Of a stretch of 10,482 nucleotides of DNA, positions 1 through 7,771 are shown one piece after another. Origin of the DNA: an uncultured Clostridia bacterium (GTDB lineage: Bacteria; Bacillota; Clostridia; Oscillospirales; Acutalibacteraceae); contig CAMFZK010000030.1 in assembly GCA_946006915.1 (NCBI GenBank), positions 1 through 10,482 on the forward strand, read 5' to 3'. Made by a program: the position numbers and the translations under genes. How positions within the stretch are numbered: the stretch's first letter is position 1; every line of letters begins with the position of its first letter. The notes under the pieces were generated by a model that was not told the origin of the DNA, ran no database searches, and was given only the letters and a program-made list of their open reading frames with translations.

Positions 1-3
1 ATT

Positions 4-801
4 TTACCCATTTACAACCTTTATACATTTAGAAATGCAATTTTCTGCGCAAAGTCCACAACCGTCACATTTAGTATAGTCAATAACCGCCAAATTATAG
101 GTAACCGTTATTGCTTTTTGCGGACAGTTAAGCTCGCACTTCTTACAGCCGATGCAGGAATTTACACACAACTTGCGTGATACCGCACCTTTGTCCCTAT
201 TACTGCACATAATTGTGGTTTTAGCCGTGGCGGGAATAAGTTTAATAATATTTTTGGGACATTCTTTTGCACAAAGTCCGCAACCGATGCAAATATTCTT
301 GTTTACCCTTGCCACACCGTCATCAAGACAAATTGCGTTTACGGGGCAAACTTTAGCACAGTCCCCGCAACCCAAACAACCGTAATTGCAGGAATTAGGT
401 CCGCCGTAAAGCATATTGGCGGCTTTACAGGTTTTTATACCGTCGTAATCGGCAATTTTGGTTGTGGCGTTGCAGTTGCCGTTACATTTAACAAAAGCAA
501 CCTGGCTTTCAATGTCTTTGGAGTCTACACCCATAATTTGGGAAACGGCTGACGAAACATCTGCACCGCCGGGTACACAAAGGTTGGTTTCGGCGGTTTT
601 ATTTGCTACCGCTTTTGCGTATTCGTCACACCCTGCATAACCGCAAGCACCGCAGTTAGCACCGGGAAGCAAATTTCTTACCGCTTTTACGGTTTCATCT
701 TCCTTTACGCTTAAAAAGTGGGATGCCAAAGCCAAAAGTATCGCGGCGGCTAAACCTATGAGTGTTACAACCGCAAAGCAGGTTAAAACATTTACTATCA
801 T
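4..801 (-). CDS. rnfB: Rnf complex subunit RnfB, multi-cluster ferredoxin-like subunit
   Basis: A 265-residue complete protein, last gene of the rnf operon. RnfB accepts electrons from reduced ferredoxin on the cytoplasmic face and passes them into the Rnf complex. The N-terminus is one hydrophobic anchor (about residues 4-27). It is followed by the RnfB-type 4Fe-4S domain with C50, C53, C58 and C75 (PGANCGACGYAGC). Four ferredoxin CxxCxxCxxxC motifs follow: C142-C152, C171-C181, C216-C226 and C245-C255. That predicts at least five 4Fe-4S clusters. Further cysteines at 106, 110, 125 and 138 lie in the segment between the first domain and the ferredoxin repeats and may be ligands too. The ATG is preceded by AAAGGGG at a normal distance, 13 bp after the rnfA stop. 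The stop codon lies inside the window, but no terminator can be seen because the window ends 3 bases later. Confidence 0.96.
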   Translation of the reverse strand: MIVNVLTCFAVVTLIGLAAAILLALASHFLSVKEDETVKAVRNLLPGANCGACGYAGCDEYAKAVANKTAETNLCVPGGADVSSAVSQIMGVDSKDIESQVAFVKCNGNCNATTKIADYDGIKTCKAANMLYGGPNSCNYGCLGCGDCAKVCPVNAICLDDGVARVNKNICIGCGLCAKECPKNIIKLIPATAKTTIMCSNRDKGAVSRKLCVNSCIGCKKCELNCPQKAITVTYNLAVIDYTKCDGCGLCAENCISKCIKVVNG

Positions 802-814
802 TTATCTTACCCCT

Positions 815-1417
815 TTACGCAAACAAATTATCAACTATACCCGCAAAACCGAAAAATGCAAGTGATACAAAGGATGCCGCAATTAAAGTGGCGGGAAGAC
901 CTTTGAAACTTTCGGGAATTTCGCTTTCTTCGATTTTGGAACGCATACCTGAAAACAGAACCATTGCAAGCAAAAATCCCAAACCGCAGCCGAGTGAATT
1001 TACAATAGACTGCAAAAAGTTGAAATTATGTTCGTTAATATTATCAATAGTAACACCCAAAACCGCACAGTTTGTGGTTATAAGCGGCAGATAAACACCC
1101 AAACTTTTATGAAGTGACGGCACAAACTTTTTAAGCGCCATTTCGGTAAACTGCACCAAAGCGGCAATAACCAAAATAAATACAATAGTTTGCATATAGC
1201 CGAGTCCGTTAGGGGTTAACAGATAGTGTTGTATAGGCCAAGTAACGGCGGTTGCCATTACCATTACAAATATAACCGCCAAACCCATACCGGAAGCGGA
1301 ATTGAGTTTTTTGGAAACGCCAAGGAAAGGACAAATACCTAAAAATCGGCTTAAAACATAGTTATTTACAAGTACCGAAGATAAAAGAATTACTACTAAA
1401 CTTTTAAAAGAATCCAT
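815..1417 (-). CDS. rnfA: Rnf complex membrane subunit RnfA
   Basis: A 200-residue integral membrane protein with about six hydrophobic segments, the normal length for RnfA (NqrE homologue). The conserved half-motifs GICPFLG (C29) and TTNCAVLG (C117) are visible. In the Rnf/Nqr family, the equivalent cysteines of RnfA and RnfE together bind a 2Fe-2S cluster within the membrane, which carries electrons across it. RnfA and RnfE are homologous and are thought to insert with opposite topology. The ATG at 1417 directly follows the last base of the rnfE stop codon, with a GGAAGG ribosome site 8 bases upstream inside rnfE. This points to translational coupling and balanced amounts of the two partners. 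No odd residues were noticed. Confidence 0.96.
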   Translation of the reverse strand: MDSFKSLVVILLSSVLVNNYVLSRFLGICPFLGVSKKLNSASGMGLAVIFVMVMATAVTWPIQHYLLTPNGLGYMQTIVFILVIAALVQFTEMALKKFVPSLHKSLGVYLPLITTNCAVLGVTIDNINEHNFNFLQSIVNSLGCGLGFLLAMVLFSGMRSKIEESEIPESFKGLPATLIAASFVSLAFFGFAGIVDNLFA

Positions 1418-2104
1418 TTAATTTCCCTTCCTTTCTTCGCAGTTCTGTTTACCGCAGAAAGAGGCAGACGGACAATTAGCACAGGAAAATTCCTTTTTGT
1501 AGGGTGCTTTGCCCTTTGTGATTTTTGAAACTGCCGCTATCATAATACCGTAAACCAAAAATCCGCCGGGTGCTTTGGTTAAAAATTCAATTTTAAAATT
1601 ACTTAAAACCGGAATTTCCATTCCAAAGAATGTACCCGCACCGAAAACTTCCCTTATTAAAGCGATGGAGACAAGCGCTAAAGTAAAGCCAAGTCCCATT
1701 CCTATGCCGTCCAGTACCGATTTGCCGACAGAATTCTTGCTTGCGAACATTTCGGCTCTGCCCAAAATTATGCAGTTTACGGTTATGAGTGCCAAATAAA
1801 CGCCCAGCAATTCGTAAAGCGTGGGTAAATATGCGTGAATAAACATTTGCACAACCGTTACAAACCCCGCAATAATTACAATGTAGCAGGGTATTCTTAC
1901 ACTTTCGGGTATAACTTTTCTGAGTAAAGATATTACCGCATTAGAGCATATAAGCACCGCCGTTGCGGCAAGTCCCATACCGATAGCACCGATAAGGGTT
2001 GTGGTGGTGGCCAAAGTCGGGCAGGTACCCAAAATCAGCACAAAAACGGGATTTTCAAGGAGAAGACCTTTAAGCAAGACAGACATATTACTGTTTTTAG
2101 TCAT
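1418..2104 (-). CDS. rnfE: Rnf complex membrane subunit RnfE with cysteine-rich C-terminal tail
   Basis: A 228-residue membrane protein, homologue of NqrD and partner of RnfA. GTCPTLA (C28) and VNCIILGRAE (C111) carry the cysteines expected to share the intramembrane 2Fe-2S cluster with RnfA. About six membrane segments end near residue 195. After them comes a basic stretch (ITKGKAPYKKEF) and a tail with C208, C211, C217 and C222 (Cx2Cx5Cx4C). By the positive-inside rule this tail should be cytoplasmic. The four cysteines could hold a metal or Fe-S site, but I cannot show that. The start at 2104 has GGAGAG 8 bases upstream, inside the end of rnfG, and begins 2 bases after the rnfG stop. A second ATG at codon 7 is less well placed. 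Confidence 0.95.
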   Translation of the reverse strand: MTKNSNMSVLLKGLLLENPVFVLILGTCPTLATTTTLIGAIGMGLAATAVLICSNAVISLLRKVIPESVRIPCYIVIIAGFVTVVQMFIHAYLPTLYELLGVYLALITVNCIILGRAEMFASKNSVGKSVLDGIGMGLGFTLALVSIALIREVFGAGTFFGMEIPVLSNFKIEFLTKAPGGFLVYGIMIAAVSKITKGKAPYKKEFSCANCPSASFCGKQNCEERKGN

Positions 2105-2106
2105 AA

Positions 2107-3276
2107 TCAGTTCTCTCCTTTCAAAATCTTAACCGCTTCAAATACTTTGGAAATTGCGGTTTTATATCCGTTTGTGGTTATTGTAGCACCGCTTATTGCG
2201 TCAATATCGGCATAGTTGCTTTCTTCCTTGCCGTTAAACTGGGTGTAGAAAGCGGGCTCTTTACAAGCCGAACCGATACCGTCACTTTCCTTTTGTGAAA
2301 CGGTTTTGCAGGTAATAATTTTACCGCCGCTTGTAACCGATACCTTAATTTTAATATATTCGCCCGAAGGACCGTACCATTCGTCCCCCCTAATGCCGAA
2401 GCCGGCTGCACGGAGTTCTAAAACAAAGTTGCCGGTTGAGGTCTTGTACGCTTTTTCAACCGTTGTAGGCATATCAGGGTATTTTGTAATGTCAATTTCG
2501 GTTAATGTTACGCCGATTTGTTTTTGCGCCGCCGATGATACCTTTGTTTTAATTTCCTGTTCGGTTTCGGTTAAAACATTACCCTGCAAATCGGTTGCTA
2601 TGAATTTATCTTTTGTCACAAATACAAATCCCGCACCGTTATTTGCCGAATAAATGTCCTTAATACCTTCCATATCTTCGGTTATAAATATTGGCGTAAA
2701 TTCGTCAGCGTCCGGTAAAGCGGTTTTTAAATTATCCGCCAAAATTTCTTCTTCGCTTCGTAAATCTACCGAACCGCCGTTTAAAATTACAAAGGAATTT
2801 AAAGCGTCCTTAACGGCGTTTCTGTAAGCCGTTGTGGTTTTGGTGGAGCCGCCCACGGTATCAACCTTGTCAATACTGTCGAGCGTTGCGTTTACCACAT
2901 TTTTGCCGTATTCGGTTTCGGCTTTGTTGGTTTCGTTGCTTGCAATACAGGTAGCACCCGCAACCTTACCGTCGGCATCTATACCGCAAAGAATAACCAG
3001 TCCCGAAGCGTAACCCGTGGTTGTCATTTTAAAAACATAACCGCCGTTTTTTTCGCTGTATGCCTCTATCACCGTTTCGGGCAATTTGTATTCGGTAAGT
3101 TCAACGGTTTGAAAATCTTCGCCGTTCGGCAAAACAACCGTAAGCGCTTTTCCCACCGCATCGCTTTCCTGCTTTTTAATTATCGGGTCGGTCACATAAT
3201 TTGTAACCGCCAAAAGCAAGGATACCACCGCACATATTGCAGTTAAAGAGATAACACTTTTAATATGTTTTTTCAT
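2107..3276 (-). CDS. rnfG: Rnf complex subunit RnfG, unusually long with duplicated FMN-binding region
   Basis: RnfG carries covalent FMN on a threonine and sits outside the membrane on a single N-terminal anchor (here about residues 7-27). The usual length is about 180-220 residues; this one has 389. The C-terminal half holds the canonical site D359-A-I-S-G-A-T365-I-T, so T365 is the predicted FMN-threonine, attached by the flavin transferase ApbE. The N-terminal half has a matching but degenerate site, D139-T-V-G-G-S-T145-K-T. Strand-like segments around residues 71-91, 207-223 and 275-294 resemble each other (AYSEKNGGYVF, IYSANNGAGFVF, AYKTSTGNFVL), which supports internal duplication. The ATG at 3276 overlaps the rnfD stop as ATGA and has a strong GGAGGT site. 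No frameshift is seen, so the length is real in this sequence. Confidence 0.93.
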   Translation of the reverse strand: MKKHIKSVISLTAICAVVSLLLAVTNYVTDPIIKKQESDAVGKALTVVLPNGEDFQTVELTEYKLPETVIEAYSEKNGGYVFKMTTTGYASGLVILCGIDADGKVAGATCIASNETNKAETEYGKNVVNATLDSIDKVDTVGGSTKTTTAYRNAVKDALNSFVILNGGSVDLRSEEEILADNLKTALPDADEFTPIFITEDMEGIKDIYSANNGAGFVFVTKDKFIATDLQGNVLTETEQEIKTKVSSAAQKQIGVTLTEIDITKYPDMPTTVEKAYKTSTGNFVLELRAAGFGIRGDEWYGPSGEYIKIKVSVTSGGKIITCKTVSQKESDGIGSACKEPAFYTQFNGKEESNYADIDAISGATITTNGYKTAISKVFEAVKILKGEN

Positions 3277-4193
3277 TTGTGTTTACCTCCAAACAGTTTT
3301 CTGCCCGAAAGCCGTTCAATATACGGGTTTAGAATATTCATCAAAAGAATCGCAAACGAAACACCTTCGGGGTAGTTGCCGTAAAAACGGATAAGCACGG
3401 TTATAACCGCCGCCCCTATGCCGAAGATTATTTTACCCTTTGGTGTAGAGGGGGAGGTTACATAGTCGGTTGCCATAAAGAAAGCGCCGATAATAAGTCC
3501 GCCCGAAAGGGTAAGTGCCAAAGCCGACATAAAGTCAAACTTTTCTATAAATAAACTTAAAACAAACACACCCGAAATATATGTAACCGGGATATGCCAG
3601 GTAATAACCCTGCGGGCTATTAAGTAAATACCGCCTACGAGCAATGCAAGTTTACAGGTTTCGCCGATAGCACCGCCTATGTTACCTAAAAGCAGGTTTG
3701 TAAGCGAGGGGGTATTGCCCTCCAAAATTTGGGGCAGAGGTGTTGCCGAGGAAACAGCGTCCGGAAATGCGGCCTTTGCCATAGAACCGAAAGCTACAAG
3801 CATAAAGACACGTGCCGTAATTGCGGGGTTTACAAGGTTGCAACCGATACCTCCGAAAAGGCACTTAACAATAATTATTGCAAAAACCGAACCCACACCC
3901 GCCTGCCAAAGCGGAATGTTTGCGGGAAGGTTAAGTCCCAGCAAAAGTCCCGTAACAACGGCACTTAAATCGCCTATTGTTTGGTCTTTCTTAACAATAA
4001 TATTAAAAAGAAATTCCGACAAAACGCAAGTGCCGACACAAACAACCAACACAGCCAAAGCACCAAGTCCGAAAATAATGCAACCTGCAACCGCCGCCGG
4101 TAAAAGGGCTATTACAACATCAAGCATTATTTTGGTTGTGGTAATATTGCTGTGAATATGGGGAGAAACCGAAATTCGCAATTTTGAATCCAT
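3273..4193 (-). CDS. rnfD: Rnf complex membrane subunit RnfD
   Basis: A 306-residue polytopic membrane protein, homologue of NqrB. It is one of the ion-translocating membrane subunits and carries a covalent FMN. The reading frame stays open to 4367, but the start is placed at 4193. The extra 58 residues would overlap rnfC out of frame and are not RnfD-like, whereas MDSKLRISVSPHI is the normal RnfD beginning, with GGAAGGAG just upstream inside rnfC. The gene begins 1 base after the rnfC stop. The predicted FMN site is D145-A-V-S-S-A-T151-P-L, with T151 as attachment residue. It reads SSAT where the general motif is S/T-G-A-T. Other family-like segments are GLLLGLNLP (82-90) and GCNLVNPA (117-124). 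The gene ends by a 4-bp overlap with rnfG. Confidence 0.95.
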   Translation of the reverse strand: MDSKLRISVSPHIHSNITTTKIMLDVVIALLPAAVAGCIIFGLGALAVLVVCVGTCVLSEFLFNIIVKKDQTIGDLSAVVTGLLLGLNLPANIPLWQAGVGSVFAIIIVKCLFGGIGCNLVNPAITARVFMLVAFGSMAKAAFPDAVSSATPLPQILEGNTPSLTNLLLGNIGGAIGETCKLALLVGGIYLIARRVITWHIPVTYISGVFVLSLFIEKFDFMSALALTLSGGLIIGAFFMATDYVTSPSTPKGKIIFGIGAAVITVLIRFYGNYPEGVSFAILLMNILNPYIERLSGRKLFGGKHK

Positions 4194-4194
4194 T

Positions 4195-5508
4195 TTATTT
4201 TTTCTCCTTCCATTTATAATCTTTAAGCGCCGCTTTGGCGAGTTTATTGTTCTGAACAATAGGCCGCTTTGCAGGGCAAACAAACGAACAACAACCGCAT
4301 TCCATACAAAGTTCCGCTCCCGCTTTTTCCATTGCCGCATAGTCGCCTGTTTTAAGCGCTTTTGCAATGGCGGGCGGATCTATTCCAAAAGGACAGTTGT
4401 TTATACAAGCACCGCACTTAATACAAGCGGTGGTTTTTGGGGGAGTTGACTCCTTCTCGTCAAACGCCAAAATCGCATTGGTGTTTTTAAGTATCGGCAT
4501 ATCGAGCGAGGGAACGCTTATACCCATCATCGGTCCGCCGTAGAGCACCTTTTTGGGTTCGGTTTTAAAGCCGCCGCAAAATTCAAAAACATCCTTTAGC
4601 GGAGTACCGATAGGAACAATAACATTTTGCGGGGTGGCAACCGCACCACCGTCCACCGTTACGCATTTTTCCACTAACGGCATACCTGTTTTTAAATACT
4701 TACCTATTGAGGCAACGGTGGTACTGTTGCAAACCACACAACCCACGTCAATGGGAAGTTTGCCCATTGGGATAATTCTGCCGGTTGTGTTGTAAACCAA
4801 AACCTTTTCGCCGCCTTGGGGGTAAGCGCTGGGTAAAACCTTAACTTCTACCGACGCATTTTGGAGTTTAATGCTTTTCATACTTTTAATGGCTTCGGGT
4901 TTGTTTTTTTCAATGCCTATAACCACATTTTTAATATTAAAGTATTTAGTAAGCATTTCCAAAGCGAATTTAATATCTTGGGTGTTTTGTACCATTGTAA
5001 CCGAATCGCTTGTGATGTAGGGTTCACACTCTGCACCGTTTACCACAAGGTATTCTATATTAAGCGGTTTTTCCGCCGTGCCGAATTTAACGTAAGTCGG
5101 AAATCCCGCACCGCCGAGACCTACAATACCGCTTTGCTTTAAGCAGGCGCTTAAATCTGCCAAACTTTCAATTTTAGGGGCTGTAATGTTGGGGTCGGCA
5201 GTCATTTCGCCGTCCGATTCGATTATAACTGCGGGAGAGTTACTGCCGTTTGAAAGCAAAACTTCCGAAACCGATTTAACAGTACCCGAAACGCTTGAAT
5301 AAACCGGCGAAGAAACAAAACCGTTTTGTTCGGCAACAAGAGTGCCTACAAAAACCTTATCTCCGCTTTTAACAACCGGCACTGCGGGAGCGCCGATATG
5401 CATTACGGTAGGTAAAGTTACGGTTTTAACGTTTGTCATTCTGACAGGGGGCATATTTGCTGTATTTTTATTATGGGGAACGTGTACACCTTTAAGTTTA
5501 AAAGCCAT
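4195..5508 (-). CDS. rnfC: Rnf complex subunit RnfC, NADH/FMN-binding peripheral subunit
   Basis: First gene of the rnf operon. RnfC is the cytoplasmic subunit that binds FMN and NAD(H) and exchanges electrons with the NAD pool. Numbering from the start chosen here (437 residues), the glycine-rich nucleotide motif GLGGAGFPT is at 130-138, NGAECEPY at about 157-164, and YPQGGEK at 229-235. Two 4Fe-4S motifs close the protein: C362, C365, C368, C372 and C401, C404, C407, C411. The frame has two nearby ATG codons, at 5514 and 5508. I choose 5508 because AAAGG lies 9 bases upstream of it and only 3 bases upstream of 5514. The protein would differ by two residues. A consensus promoter with a Rex-like site lies directly upstream. 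Confidence 0.95.
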   Translation of the reverse strand: MAFKLKGVHVPHNKNTANMPPVRMTNVKTVTLPTVMHIGAPAVPVVKSGDKVFVGTLVAEQNGFVSSPVYSSVSGTVKSVSEVLLSNGSNSPAVIIESDGEMTADPNITAPKIESLADLSACLKQSGIVGLGGAGFPTYVKFGTAEKPLNIEYLVVNGAECEPYITSDSVTMVQNTQDIKFALEMLTKYFNIKNVVIGIEKNKPEAIKSMKSIKLQNASVEVKVLPSAYPQGGEKVLVYNTTGRIIPMGKLPIDVGCVVCNSTTVASIGKYLKTGMPLVEKCVTVDGGAVATPQNVIVPIGTPLKDVFEFCGGFKTEPKKVLYGGPMMGISVPSLDMPILKNTNAILAFDEKESTPPKTTACIKCGACINNCPFGIDPPAIAKALKTGDYAAMEKAGAELCMECGCCSFVCPAKRPIVQNNKLAKAALKDYKWKEKK

Positions 5509-5517
5509 AATCATATA

Positions 5518-5522
5518 CCTTT
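5518..5522 (-). promoter_or_regulatory. rnfC ribosome-binding site that favours the second ATG
   Basis: AAAGG on the minus strand. It lies 3 bases before the ATG at 5514 and 9 bases before the ATG at 5508. The second distance is normal and the first is too short, so translation probably starts at 5508. Confidence 0.7.
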
Positions 5523-5534
5523 CATTTTTTATTT

Positions 5535-5564
5535 ATTATACTGCAATAAATACCTTTTTGTCAA
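5535..5564 (-). promoter_or_regulatory. Sigma-A promoter of the rnf operon
   Basis: Reading the minus strand, a perfect TTGACA (-35, 5559-5564) and a perfect TATAAT (-10, 5535-5540) are separated by 18 bp. Transcription would start near 5528, leaving a leader of only about 20 bases, so there is no room for a riboswitch or attenuator. A promoter this close to consensus is often held in check by a repressor, and a Rex-like operator overlaps the -35 box. Confidence 0.9.
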
Positions 5565-5575
5565 TTATTTAACAC
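5558..5575 (-). promoter_or_regulatory. Putative Rex operator over the rnf -35 box
   Basis: The minus strand reads GTGTTAAATAATTGACAA. It matches the clostridial Rex consensus TTGTTAANNNNTTAACAA at 12 of the 14 defined positions and overlaps the -35 hexamer, where a repressor would block RNA polymerase. Rex senses the NADH/NAD+ ratio and is known to control fermentative and redox genes in Clostridia. The match is seen; the regulator is inferred. A second small palindrome, TTAAC-4-GTTAA (5569-5582), partly overlaps it and could be an alternative operator. Confidence 0.6.
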
Positions 5576-5607
5576 AGGTTAATGTTTGCTATTTTTCTTG
5601 GGAAATA

Positions 5608-7665
5608 TTACATAACTCCCCTGAAATACAGTCCTCTTGTATATTTGTTTTCAGGCGGGTTTTTGTAAGTGTAATCGGCTATTATTTTTTCGGTTTGTTC
5701 CTTTGTTTCTTTTGTGAAATAAAGAATTTGAAATTCGAGTGAAGAAAGTAAATCCTGTTTATCCGAAAGGCAAATGGGAACCGAATTTAAAAGTTCGCTG
5801 TAACCCATTCGGCAGCGCACGGGGAAAACAGTCCCTTTGCGGTCGGTAATACTGCCGTTTTGCTTACATTCCTTACAGGTCGTACCGTTTTTTACAGGGC
5901 AGTTTTTAAACAGCATTAGCGGAATATTGCCGTAACTTATTATACCCTTTGGCAATTCATTATCTAATTCCTTTACGTCCTCCAACAAAATTTCCGCCGA
6001 TAAAACGGCGCTTTTAATATTAAGTTCGCTTAAAGTTTTAAGTGAAAAACTGTTTAAAACATTAAGTCCCGTGTCCGCTAATACTTCAAAACCGTTTTGT
6101 TTTGCTATTGTAACGGCGGCAATATTACCGCAAAGGGCGGTGTTAAAGCCCTTTTGCTTATATATTTTAAGCCGATTTTCTATTTTTGTTTCACTTACAA
6201 TGCCACGTGGAATTTCCACAATGTTTTTTACCCCAAAAAAGGGCTCAAAATCCTTTTCAAGCGGAACAATAACCGCCGAAATTCCCTTTAAACTGCTTGG
6301 AATTTGGTCTTTGTTTTCCACCCTGATATAAATTTTAGGTACTTCGGTTTTACCACTTTTTGTTTTATTTAATTTAAATTCGGCGTTAGATTGCGGGTGG
6401 TTTACTTCTGCACGTTTACTGTCCAACATTTCACAGGCGGTTCGCCTTAATTCGTTAAGTTCGCCCGACGGAACAAACAGTCCCCCGTCAAGCGATATTT
6501 CACAATCGGTATGATAATACGGGGTTGAACCTAATTTTGTTATGTTTTTGGTTATGTCTTCTTTGGTTACCGCTTTGGTTTTGGCGGTTTGGGGTAAATT
6601 GCCGCTTACGCTTACGGTGTTTTTGCCGTCCGAAAGGGTAAGCGATATTGGTTTATTTTTTAAAACTTCGGCTTTTATGGTCACCGCTACACTTTTCCGC
6701 TCTTTTCTGTAAAGTTCATGCAAAAGCGGGAATGCTTTATCGGCTGAAATTACGTCCTCTTTAGTTCTGATACCGAACATACTTTTGCCGAGTTTGTTTT
6801 GGTAATATCCGCCGGTAAACCCCGAGCGGGAGAATACATTTTGCAAAGTCTCATTAAGATTTTTTTCTACCCCACCGTCATAAAGCGCCTGTTTGCAGGC
6901 ATAGGTTGCGGCGGCAACATATTCGGGGCGTTTCATCCGTCCCTCTATTTTAAAAGACCTCACCCCCATACCGTAAAGTTCGGTTATATATTCCAAGAGT
7001 GACAAATCTTTTAAACTTAAATCATACCCTGTACCGCCCTTAACTTTAAAGGGCAAACGGCAAGGCCCTGCACAAAGTCCCCTGTTACCGCTGCGTGAAC
7101 CCAAAAACGCCGACAAAAGGCATTGCCCCGAAACGCACATACAAAGCGCCCCGTGCACAAAAACTTCTACCGTTATATTATATTTTTCCGCTTCTTTGCA
7201 AAATTCTTCTAAATCTTTTTTATCCATTTCACGGGATACTACAACCTGTGTAAACCCAAGTTGCTTTAAAATCGGCAAAGCGGATTTTGAATGAACCGAC
7301 ATTTGCGTAGATGCGTGTAACGGAAGTTCGGGCAGATAATCTTTAAGAATTTTCGCAAACCCTAAATCCTGCACAATAATGCCGTCTATTCCCATATTGT
7401 AAGCGTCTCTAGCCAGTAAAAACGCCTTTTCCAATTCGTCGTCTTTAAGCAGAATATTAAGGGTTAAATAAACCCTAACACCCCTAATATGACAATATTC
7501 GACTGCTTTTTTCATTTCTTCCTTTGTGAAATTTTGGGCATTTCTTCTTGCCGAAAAATCCTTTGCACCAAGGTAAACGGCATCTGCACCGCTTTTTACG
7601 GCGGCTTCTAACATTTCAAAAGACCCCACGGGGGATAAAATTTCGCCCTTTATATTTGTTTGCAC
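5608..7665 (-). CDS. U32-family protein (RlhA/YdcP-like, annotated as peptidase U32)
   Basis: A 685-residue long-form U32 protein. Members were named as collagenase-like peptidases, but several are now known as Fe-S enzymes or partners in hydroxylation; E. coli RlhA (YdcP) hydroxylates 23S rRNA. The start is GTG at 7665, chosen because the family's N-terminal segment (EILSPVGSFE, residues 8-17) precedes the first internal ATG and AGAGGTGAT lies 9 bases upstream. The TIM-barrel part runs to about residue 290, with HASTQMSVHS (117-126) and the U32 signature EVFVHGALC (167-175). Cysteines 175, 182, 198 and 202 have the Cx6Cx15Cx3C spacing reported for the 4Fe-4S site of U32 proteins such as UbiU/UbiV. 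A middle domain (about 310-420) and a C-terminal domain with C589, C597, C600 and C618 follow. The RNA-modification role is inferred from family resemblance; the exact subfamily is uncertain. Confidence 0.88.
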   Translation of the reverse strand: MQTNIKGEILSPVGSFEMLEAAVKSGADAVYLGAKDFSARRNAQNFTKEEMKKAVEYCHIRGVRVYLTLNILLKDDELEKAFLLARDAYNMGIDGIIVQDLGFAKILKDYLPELPLHASTQMSVHSKSALPILKQLGFTQVVVSREMDKKDLEEFCKEAEKYNITVEVFVHGALCMCVSGQCLLSAFLGSRSGNRGLCAGPCRLPFKVKGGTGYDLSLKDLSLLEYITELYGMGVRSFKIEGRMKRPEYVAAATYACKQALYDGGVEKNLNETLQNVFSRSGFTGGYYQNKLGKSMFGIRTKEDVISADKAFPLLHELYRKERKSVAVTIKAEVLKNKPISLTLSDGKNTVSVSGNLPQTAKTKAVTKEDITKNITKLGSTPYYHTDCEISLDGGLFVPSGELNELRRTACEMLDSKRAEVNHPQSNAEFKLNKTKSGKTEVPKIYIRVENKDQIPSSLKGISAVIVPLEKDFEPFFGVKNIVEIPRGIVSETKIENRLKIYKQKGFNTALCGNIAAVTIAKQNGFEVLADTGLNVLNSFSLKTLSELNIKSAVLSAEILLEDVKELDNELPKGIISYGNIPLMLFKNCPVKNGTTCKECKQNGSITDRKGTVFPVRCRMGYSELLNSVPICLSDKQDLLSSLEFQILYFTKETKEQTEKIIADYTYKNPPENKYTRGLYFRGVM

Positions 7666-7670
7666 CGAAT

Positions 7671-7679
7671 ATCACCTCT
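7671..7679 (-). promoter_or_regulatory. Ribosome-binding site for the GTG start of the U32 gene
   Basis: AGAGGTGAT on the minus strand is an extended match to the 16S anti-Shine-Dalgarno sequence. The GAGG core is 9 bases before GTG at 7665. It supports the rare start codon. Confidence 0.8.
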
Positions 7680-7692
7680 TATTTATAATACG

Positions 7693-7771
7693 CTTGTGTC
7701 AAATAGGGAATAAATTCAGCCCTTGGCTCCCTCTGACGAGGGAGCTGTCAGCGAAGCTGACTGAGGGAGAG
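7693..7771 (+). repeat. Left terminal repeat of the DUF559 cassette
   Basis: It contains CTTGTGTCAAAT at 7693-7704, then two adjacent hairpins. The first pairs GCTCCCTC (7726-7733) with GAGGGAGC (7738-7745) around a TGAC loop. The second pairs GTCAGC (7747-7752) with GCTGAC (7756-7761) around GAA. It ends in GAGGGAGAG. Read on the minus strand it encodes the last 18 residues of the DUF559 protein. It is the inverted, diverged copy of 8121-8193. Confidence 0.88.

Noticed and set aside
152..640. Plus-strand open frames opposite the rnf genes
   Set aside because: They are shadows of rnfB, lacking ribosome sites and any recognisable domain; the same holds for the plus-strand frames across the rest of the operon and the U32 gene.
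4194..4367. An upstream extension of rnfD by 58 codons
   Set aside because: It overlaps rnfC out of frame, encodes unlikely Arg/Lys-rich sequence, and the RnfD-like start with a good ribosome site is at 4193.
5583..5607. A terminator between the U32 gene and the rnf promoter
   Set aside because: Only a 4-bp TTTC/GAAA pairing is visible and there is no T-run, so some read-through into rnf is possible.
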